From NCBI GenBank assembly GCA_039654915.1, contig CM077600.1:70317992-70381991 (forward strand): DNA of 64,000 bases, given 5' to 3'. A model generated the notes under the pieces. It did not search any database and was not told the origin of the DNA. It saw only the letters and a program-made list of their open reading frames with translations. The DNA is from Aquilaria yunnanensis. Its lineage: Eukaryota; Streptophyta; Magnoliopsida; Malvales; Thymelaeaceae. Below are positions 56,888 to 64,000 of this stretch, piece by piece; position 1 is the first letter of the stretch, and each line of letters opens with the position of its first letter. The translations under genes were made by a program, and so were the position numbers.

Positions 56888-59730
56888 TGTTACCACCTCA
56901 TAAAATGGGAGAATTACAAGTATGTCATAATGGCTAAAAACCATTATATTGTGTAATTCTCACCATAGTGATTGAAGTGTGAGGGGTAAAAGGCATAATC
57001 AACATCTCCTCAAAAGTGTTCCAAGTTGGCAACTTGGTCCCCAAGAAAAGTCTTAAGGATTGCTTGTTTGTCAAGCAACCTATGGACTTTTTTGTAAGAT
57101 TTTGGAAACTCGGGTACTCAATTGTAAAACTCTCAAGAAAAAGATTTGGAGAGTTATGAGAGGAATATGAATGGTATGAAAGTGCTATTGGAGGACCAAA
57201 TTGCTCATGGAAGACAACTAAAGACAAAGAAAACACAAAAAGGCATAAAGGACCTAAGTGTCCTAGTGTAAGCCTTATGATGTGTACGTTTTTTACTTAA
57301 GTCAAATGGAGCAATTTGGAGTTTTGCCACTATGGGGGAGGCAGCCAAGGCTTGATAATTAGTCAACATTGGTGGGCACATGTGTACCAATGAGTTTAAG
57401 ACAAAGAGACCATAATTAATGGGAAGGAAAATGACATAAAGCAAGGTTAAGCTTGTTAAGTGTCTTTTGTGCCCTTAAGCTCATTTAAGGCCATTCAAGT
57501 GGCCAAATCACTTATCCCATTCAAGGGATGACTGGCCAAAGCATGGCAAGAAAGTCAAATGTGGGCCAAGAAATGAAGACTAAGAAACCATGGTCTTGTA
57601 GCAAGGAAAATGACATAAAGCATAACTAAGGCTATTAAGTGTGTTTTGTGCACTAAAGTCTTTATAAGTGGTTATCTTTGTCTTTATCTCCCACATTTGG
57701 TTTCTTCCAGCAAAAAAAATGTAGCTTCTCCACCTCCACACTTACTCTATAGCCACCATACCTTCAAACTCAAAACTACTTGCAATTGAAGTCAAGGAAG
57801 CACAATTGGAAGCTATTTGGTGCTATTGCTTGAGTGCACCTAGGATCAAGCTCCAATTTCAGCATACCCATCAAGGTAAGGGTTCTCTTGCTCTCATGGA
57901 CTGTTTTCTGTAATTTTCAAGCAACCATGGAGCAAGGGCTAAGCTTGGAAGAGAGCCATGAGCTTGATGAACCAAGCTTAGTGAGGGGAGTGCACTTATT
58001 GAAGGTTTTGTGACCTACTGTCAAGTGTACAAAGATGGCAGCGAAATAAGAGCTTTCTAAAGTTTCCTGGATTGTTTACTGTATTTCTAAACATCCATGA
58101 AGCTAAGACCATGCTTGGAAGAGAGCAAAAAGCTCTAGGAACCAAGTATGGGTTAATGGAAAAGAAGCATGGCAAGGTTTTGGCCTTAGTGTTACCATGC
58201 TAAAGATGGCAGTAAGAAAGAAGGGTTTCTAGAGCCCAAAGTTAGTACTAACTACTGTTAAAATTCTCCTAAGGCCAAGCATTAGCTTGAGGAGGGCTGC
58301 CATAGTGATTTATTTAAGTTTATTGCATGTTTTACGGACTAACCTATGGTTATTGTTGTTGCTGCATTTCATGTGTTTGTTTGTTGTGAATGGCTGCTGC
58401 TTTTAGTTGCTATATCTTGTATATATGGATTGTGGTTTTTGTGTTTTAGTGTCTTTGGATGCAGGTTTTAATGAGGATCACATTACCTTAAGAAACCAAG
58501 TGCTACCCTTACTAAGTTTCTCAATGAAACTTACTCCCCTCAATTCTGTCATTTCAGGTCCAGCAGAATGATCACCTTCAAACTAACCTTTGTCGTTTGA
58601 GTTTTGATCTGAAATTTCAGGTACATGAACTTCCATGTGTCTAGTTATGATCTGGAAATTTTGGTGATTTTATGAACACATTTGGTAATTTTAATGGTGG
58701 TACTTACTGTGTTGTGCAGCAGCTGTCCAGCATCCTATTTATGGAGTCCATTGCATTTCAGGAACTCCTGTAACTTAGGGTGCGTATTTAGCTGAGTTAA
58801 GAACATATTGTAGTGCATGTATGCATGTACATGTAGTGTATGAAAAATGAGACAAGTATGTGAATATTTGAGTAATGTTTTGGCTATGTAAGTGATGTGG
58901 CGCAAAGCTGCCTAAGTGTGAATAATGGGCTGCTTACTTGTAAATTCTGTTTTGGCCACATAAAGTTGTTAAATGCAAGGGAATTTACTTACTTTGTGTA
59001 ATGGAAATATATGGGATAGCCTTGGAGGGATTTCCCCTTGTCAATGAAGTGTTTACATACCTATGAATTTTTGTATGGACAAAATGGTCCAAAAGTTGCC
59101 AGAATTTTGACTCTGGACCTAAAGTTTAATATCTCCCTGTGTAGAATGAATATTGGTATGAAATTTTGACCACACCTATAGGACATCTAGAGGGTTAACT
59201 GAGATTTGGAATTTATGGATTTAGAGCCCTGTAGACAAAGATATGACGTTGCAAAGTTGGCTGAGTTACTGTTCATTTGGTCAGAATTTCGTAACCAACT
59301 TAAAAAATCCATAACCTGGTCCATAGGTGGGCTATTGATGTAAAAAAAAATTCCTTGGTTTGCTCTAAGTCTCCAATTCATAATGGAGCAAAGAAAACAT
59401 GGGGCTATGTGGCTAGAATGATACAGTTTATTAGTGGAAGTTACAGGTGCAGTAGCTGGCCACTAGAACTTAACAAGATTGCCTAATGTGTGGAAGCCAA
59501 AACTAAGACTTGTGCTAGTGTTTTCCCTCTTTGCTGCCATGGTGTGCATGAAATGTGAATATGTGTGTGATGGTTGGACCAATATGCATGTATTTACATA
59601 GTGCCCAAGAGGGCCACTTGGGTATGCACACTAAGGGTAGTGTTCTGATGGCCTACAGAACATTACCAATCCTGGGAGTCTAAATGCACAGTTTTGGCAC
59701 CATAATTGGACTACCCCAGAGTGGGTAACA
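56888..59730 (+). repeat. Solo gypsy-type LTR, TSD AAGGT
   Basis: 2843 bp, TGTTACCACC to GTGGGTAACA. AAGGT flanks it at 56883-56887 and 59731-59735. Same family as 6177-16861, but about 376 bp longer. The extra length comes largely from internal duplications near 57340-57640 and 57890-58190. Confidence 0.94.
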
Positions 59731-59978
59731 AAGGTACCCAAAGGACCTCCTTTGGGACTCACCTCAATCATCCTAGCAAAATGTGCAAAATTCTGCGTTT
59801 AAAAATTATCCTCATTTTGATTCAAAAAAAAAACTTTAAATCTGGGGAATTTTAGATGTTTCTAAAACTTGGAAGTGATAGTACTCCCTCTTAGCTTCAC
59901 GTGGAACTTTGAATCACCTCAATCGGACACCCGAGTGAAAAGTTATGCTAAAAACAAAATCGGGTCTCCAATGCTGTC

Positions 59979-60076
59979 TTGGCGACCCGTCGCCACAGTT
60001 GTCAACATTCTGTGAACCTTTTTCCAATTGGTGACGCCTCACCAATTATGGGTAGCTCTTGGCGACGCGTCGCCAA
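59979..60076. repeat. Cluster of three GC-rich palindromes
   Basis: TGGCGACCCGTCGCCA (59980-59995, one mismatch), AATTGGTGACGCCTCACCAATT split as 60026-60035 and 60038-60047 around a 2-base centre, and the perfect TTGGCGACGCGTCGCCAA (60059-60076). They lie 30-40 bp apart in an otherwise AT-rich LTR and are variants of one motif. Confidence 0.85.
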
Positions 60077-61411
60077 TCTGTGAAACTGCAGAATTGGCAC
60101 ACATTTTGCTGCTATGACCTTTGTCTACTTAGTACACATATCAAACATGCATAAAAAGCCACTAATATTCACACACACATAGTTCAAGTTGCAAGAAACA
60201 TAACCAACTATCACAATGCCATTAATGATGCTCTATAACATCATCAAATCTTCCTCAAACCTCATAGTTCACCACAATTCAACCAAAACTCATACTCAAT
60301 GCTATGGCTAATTTCAATCAATTTCTTACAACAAACTCAAGCCACAAGCATTGCTCAAGCTTAAAAACACTACTCCCTTACCTCAACTCCAAGATACAAG
60401 ATAGAATCACTCCTCTTTTCAAGCAACCAAGTGCAAGAAATCCTCACCTAAGCTCCAACCAAAACCAAAGCACCAAACATCACAATCTTCCCCTCTAACC
60501 AAAACCCCAGCCTCAAATCACTCAAATAACATAGAATTAACAAAGAACACCATGCTTACCACGTATCAAAAATAGGGGAGTAGAGAAATCATGCTTCCAA
60601 GCCTCCAAACCTTGTTTTCTAGCTTGAAACAAGTTCTTCATAGTTGGTATCCTTGGATGGCAACTCTAGGAATCAAGATCACTTGATTTCTAGCTTGAAT
60701 TGAGAGAGAAATGAGTGCTTGAGAGGGGAAAACGTGGTTATGGTAGCCTTTAGCCACCTTTCCCTTCTTAAACCCTCACTCAACCCCTTAAGCCATCCAA
60801 GTTACAACCCTTAAACACATAAACCCCCATCTTTTAACACATGCTCATTTCTTGATTAATTCTTGTTATTGTTTCAAGTTTGAGTTAAGGTTAAAGGTTA
60901 AGTTACAAAACTTAACTTAAAACACTCGGGACCCCGCCCGGTTACTCAGGATGCAAAATTACCATTTTTCCCCTGCTCTTCATCTAGTGCTTAAACCTCC
61001 TTGGAACTCAGTGAATTTTTGTAACTCCTTTATTCTAGCTTTGTAAACTTGAAATTAAAGTTTTAAACTTAATTTAGAACATTTTACCTCTCTCGGGAGT
61101 GCTGACTACTAGGAGGTCCATAACAAGGCTAGATACATTTGAGAATATCATTATTCTAGGGTTACAATTATGTTTATTATGTTACGTAGAAACAAAACAA
61201 CAAACATAGTTGCTGGATTAATGCCTTTATAAAATATCATGGCTCAATGTGCAAAATTACAGTCATCTCATGCTTGGCTTTTGGGCACAACATTATCATT
61301 GGCTTGCCATCTATGCTAGGTCATCACCTAGGCACATAATTACCTCCCCTTGTATGCTATATGTAGTGGTAATCCAAGTCTACTTGGCAGTGCCAAGTTG
61401 CATGCACTAAG

Positions 61412-63777
61412 TGTTAGTGTCATGCCCAAAAGCCAAGCATGAGATGATTGTAATTTTGCACATTGAGCCATGATATTTTATTAAGGCATTAATCCAGCAA
61501 CTATGTTTGTTGTTTTGTTTCTACGTAACATAATAAACATAACTGTAACCCTAGAATAATGATATTCTCAAATGTCTCTAGTCTAGTATTATTGTGGAGC
61601 GGGTTACAATAATACATAACGAGTAGCATACGTGGAGACTAATATGACATATGTAGTCTACATATGGGTACAAGTTGGAGAACTTGTGTACTGGACCGAC
61701 CTACCATGAGAACATTACATGGATCATTATATGAGTGTCATAAGTGGTTCTCATAGTGATCATGGTATATGTAGTCCTTTTACCTAAGGTCATCAAGGCA
61801 TTTATGAGTCAAGTTGACCTTCCAAACTTCTTTTGGGGACGTGCTCTAGAGACAGCAGCTTTTACACTAAATCGAGTTCCATCTAAATCGGTTCAAAAGA
61901 CACCATATAAGATACGGAGTGGGAGGCATCCCAGTTTGTCTTTTATGAAGATTTGGGGCTGTGACGCTTATGTGAAATGTCAATCATCTGACAAACTACT
62001 ACCCAAATCTCATAAATGCCTCTTTGTTGGGTATCCCAAAGAAATAAAAGGTTATTATTTCTACAATCCTTCTAAGCAAAAAGTGTTTGTTGTTCGAAAT
62101 GGTGTCTTTATAAAGAAAGAGTTTATCTCTAAATGAACTAGTGGGAGGAAAGTAGAACTTGAAGACATTCAAGAACAACAAGGGGACATCAAACATGAAA
62201 TGGAACCTGAACAGACACCACAAGAGGTTGTGGTTCAGGAGTCTGTTCTTGTTGCATAAAGCCCACATAGGTCTGGTAGGATTCAACATGAGCCTGAAAG
62301 ATATTGATTTCTCATGACTCACACTGGCAATGTGATGCTCATGGATCAGGATGAGCGCACAACCTACCAACAAGTTATGTTGGGGCCTAACTCTGAGAAG
62401 TGGCTAGAGGCCATGATGTCCGAGATGGAATCCATGTATGAAAACTAAGTATGGACTTTGGTTGATCTACCTAAAGGGGTAAAACCTATAGGGTGCAAAT
62501 GGGTTTTCAAGAACAAAACTGACATGGATGGTAATGTGATTGCCTTTAAGGGACGATTGGTTGCAAAAAGTTTCAAGCAAATTCATGGTATTCACTCTGA
62601 TGAAACTTTTTCACCAGTTGCCATGCTTAAATCCATCCGAATTTTGTTGGCTATTGCTGCACACTATGATTATGAGATATGGCAAATGGATGTCAAAACT
62701 GCCTTCATCACTGGAAAGTTACTTGAGTATATGTAAATGACACAGCTTGAGGGTTTTGTCACTCTTGAGAATGCCAATAAAGTGTACAAGTTGCAAAGGT
62801 TCATTTACGGACTGAAGCAACCTTCTTGAAGTTAGAATCTTTATTTTGATGAAGCGATCAAAGGGTTTGGTTTTATCAAAAATGAAGATGAACCTTGTGT
62901 CTACAAGAAGGTTAGTGGGAGCGCTATTGTCTTCTTGGTGTTGTCTGTAGATGACATACTACTCATTAGGAATGACATTGTCGAGCTACAGTTTGTAAAG
63001 ACTTGGCTAGGGAAATGTTTCCCTATGAAGGACTTAGGTGAAGTAGCCTGTGTGTTAGGCATCAGGATCTATAGAGATAGATCGAGAAAACTTCTCGGCC
63101 TAAGTCAAAGTACATACATTGACAAGGTGCTAAAGAGGTTTCGCATGCAAGATTCCAAGAAAAGATTCTTGCCCATGTCACATGGTATAACTCCTTCTAG
63201 ATCTCATTGTCCAAGTACACCCGAGGAAAGAAAGCGCACGAGTAAGATTCCATATGCCTCAGTAATTTGATCTATCATTTATGCCATGATATGTACTCAT
63301 CCAGATGTCTCATATGCCTTGAGCATGATGAGCAGGTACCAATCAAACCCTGGTGAAAGTCACTGGACAGCTGTTAAGAACATCCTTAAGTACTTACAAA
63401 GGACTAAGGATGCATTCTTGGTCTTTGGAGGTGAAGATGAGCTCGTTGTAAGGGGTTACACTGATGGTAGCTTCCAATCAGTTAAGGATGATTTTAGATC
63501 ACAATCTCGTTATGTGTATTGTATTCATGGTGGTGCTGTGAGCTGGAAGAGTTTAAAGCAAGAGACAATAGCCGACTTTACGACAGAATCTGAGTACATT
63601 GCCGGCTCTGATGCTGCGAAGGAGACAGTTTGGATCAAGAAGTTCATCATTGAACTTGGAGTGGTTCAAAGCATTGCTGACCCGATAGAGCTCTATTGTG
63701 ACAATAATGGAGCAATCGCACAGGCTAAGGAACCTCGATCTCACCAGCGATCAAAACACATACTCCGACATTATCAT
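61412..63777 (+). pseudogene. Deleted copia copy: LTR start fused to integrase/RT/RNase H remains
   Basis: 61412-61798 is the first part of the copia LTR (TGTTAGTGTCATGCCC...). It jumps directly to integrase sequence equivalent to position 11484 of the full copy, so about 4.3 kb (rest of LTR, leader, gag, protease, integrase start) is missing. The pol part follows colinearly: integrase end, reverse transcriptase (VDDILLI at about 62945, preceded by S instead of Y) and RNase H (GYTDGSF, TESEYIA, YCDNNGA). Many stops interrupt it, for example at 62134, 62446, 62734, 62827 and 63268. It ends abruptly at 63777 where another sequence starts. No 3' LTR is seen. Confidence 0.9.
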
Positions 63778-64000
63778 TGTTGGAATTCTTGGCGCACCAA
63801 GATCCTTTTAAGATAGGATTTGAGCTCGTTGAGCTAACTATAGCTTGAAAAGGTATCTAAGGCAGCTAGAAGTAGCTCCCCTTAGCTCAAGTCAGCTCAC
63901 TTCAGCTATAAGTAGCTCAAAGTAGCTGGACTTCAGCTCAAGTTAGCTCAAGTCAGCTCAAGTCAGCTCACTTCAGCTTATGGTAGCTGAATGTAGCTGG
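63778..64000 (+). mobile_element. Start of a further LTR-like element, cut by the window edge
   Basis: Sequence from TGTTGGAATTCTTGG (63778) is unrelated to the copia copy it interrupts in RNase H. A TGTTGGAATT start is common for plant LTRs. The far end, target duplication and type cannot be seen. It contains the AGCT array at 63864-64000. Confidence 0.5.
63864..64000. repeat. Decamer array with AGCT every 10 bp
   Basis: AGCT starts at 63864, 63874, 63884, 63894, 63904, 63914, 63924, 63935, 63945, 63955, 63965, 63975, 63985 and 63995: fourteen copies, spaced 10 bp except for one 11-bp step. Typical units are AGCTCAAGTC and AGCTCACTTC. The array continues past the window. Confidence 0.9.

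Larger units (their letters stand above)
55618..61125 (-). repeat. Reverse solo gypsy-type LTR (TSD AGGCT), itself interrupted
   Basis: Pieces 55618-56887 and 59736-61125, about 2660 bp. On the minus strand it runs from TGTTATGGACCTCCTAGTAG to GGCCGTGTCA. AGGCT flanks it at 55613-55617 and 61126-61130. Related at both ends to the LTR at 49010-51331. It carries the palindrome cluster at 59979-60076. Confidence 0.9.
54383..61298 (-). repeat. Reverse solo copia LTR, itself interrupted
   Basis: Pieces 54383-55617 and 61131-61298, about 1403 bp, match the copia LTR of 6834-8249 in reverse. Flanks GTGGC (54378-54382) and TTGGC (61299-61303) match at 4 of 5 bases. A gypsy-type solo LTR sits between the pieces. 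Confidence 0.88.
52872..61411 (-). repeat. 5' LTR of the minus-strand gypsy remnant, split by a stack of solo LTRs
   Basis: On the plus strand it starts TGTCACCACCC (52872). It runs to 54382 and resumes at 61304 after the nested insertions. The LTR-typical ACTAAGGGGTAAGAATCATAG segment is near 54146. The distal end cannot be fixed and may lie beyond 61411, where a copia fragment begins. Confidence 0.6.

Noticed and set aside
60304..60498. Small asparagine/serine-rich ORF as a peptide gene
   Set aside because: Located in the solo LTR 55618-61125 in AT-rich sequence; not conserved in related LTRs as far as I can see.

Overview
This window looks like gene-free intergenic DNA from a flowering plant with a repeat-rich genome. 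I find no convincing host gene, rRNA, tRNA or CRISPR array. Almost everything resolves into LTR retrotransposons nested in one another, plus one MITE. The plant origin rests on Ty1/copia and Ty3/gypsy polyproteins of plant type, initiator-tRNA-Met type primer sites (TGGTATCAGAGC), and a foldback MITE with a 9-bp target duplication. Insertions were delimited by matching 5-bp target-site duplications (TSDs) read directly from the sequence. Host species and formal family names cannot be given without a database search.

Layout, left to right. 1-1982: a reverse-oriented copia LTR, with a forward solo LTR of the same family (447-1923, TSD GACTC) inserted in it. 2203-3615: another solo copia LTR (TSD AGAAG). 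5155-44231: a decayed minus-strand Ty3/gypsy element of Tat type, about 11 kb once insertions are subtracted. It has LTRs at 5155-5938 and 39449-44231 (split), gag-pol relics on the minus strand, and a spliced plus-strand ORF (17904-20096) between pol and the 3' LTR. Into it went: (i) a solo LTR at 6177-16861 (TSD CCTTC), itself hit by a nearly intact 8.2-kb copia element (6834-15046, TSD CCCTC); (ii) a solo LTR inside reverse transcriptase (23296-24347, TSD CAATA); (iii) a very young non-autonomous element with 4.59-kb LTRs and a 3.09-kb non-coding interior (26471-38733, TSD ATAGG); (iv) a related Tat-type LTR (40145-44103, TSD TCAGG), itself hit by a 3.2-kb solo LTR (40208-43443, TSD ATGAA).

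44232-51331 appears to be the element the Tat copy landed in. It ends with a polypurine tract and a 3' LTR (49010-51331), and it carries a reverse solo LTR (45072-48320, TSD CATTA) that forms a large inverted repeat with 40208-43443. 51332-61411 is another minus-strand gypsy remnant (degraded gag, primer site, LTR) holding a 351-bp MITE (52376-52726) and a three-deep stack of solo LTRs (54383-61298, 55618-61125, 56888-59730). 61412-63777 is a deleted copia copy, cut by a new LTR-like sequence at 63778 that contains AGCT every 10 bp up to the window end.

The elements do not form a host pathway. The window records repeated insertion followed by LTR-LTR recombination: ten solo LTRs against two elements bounded by both LTRs and a TSD. 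The parts that could still be active are the young long-LTR element, which would need proteins in trans, and the copia copy, whose reading frame is broken by only two nonsense codons.
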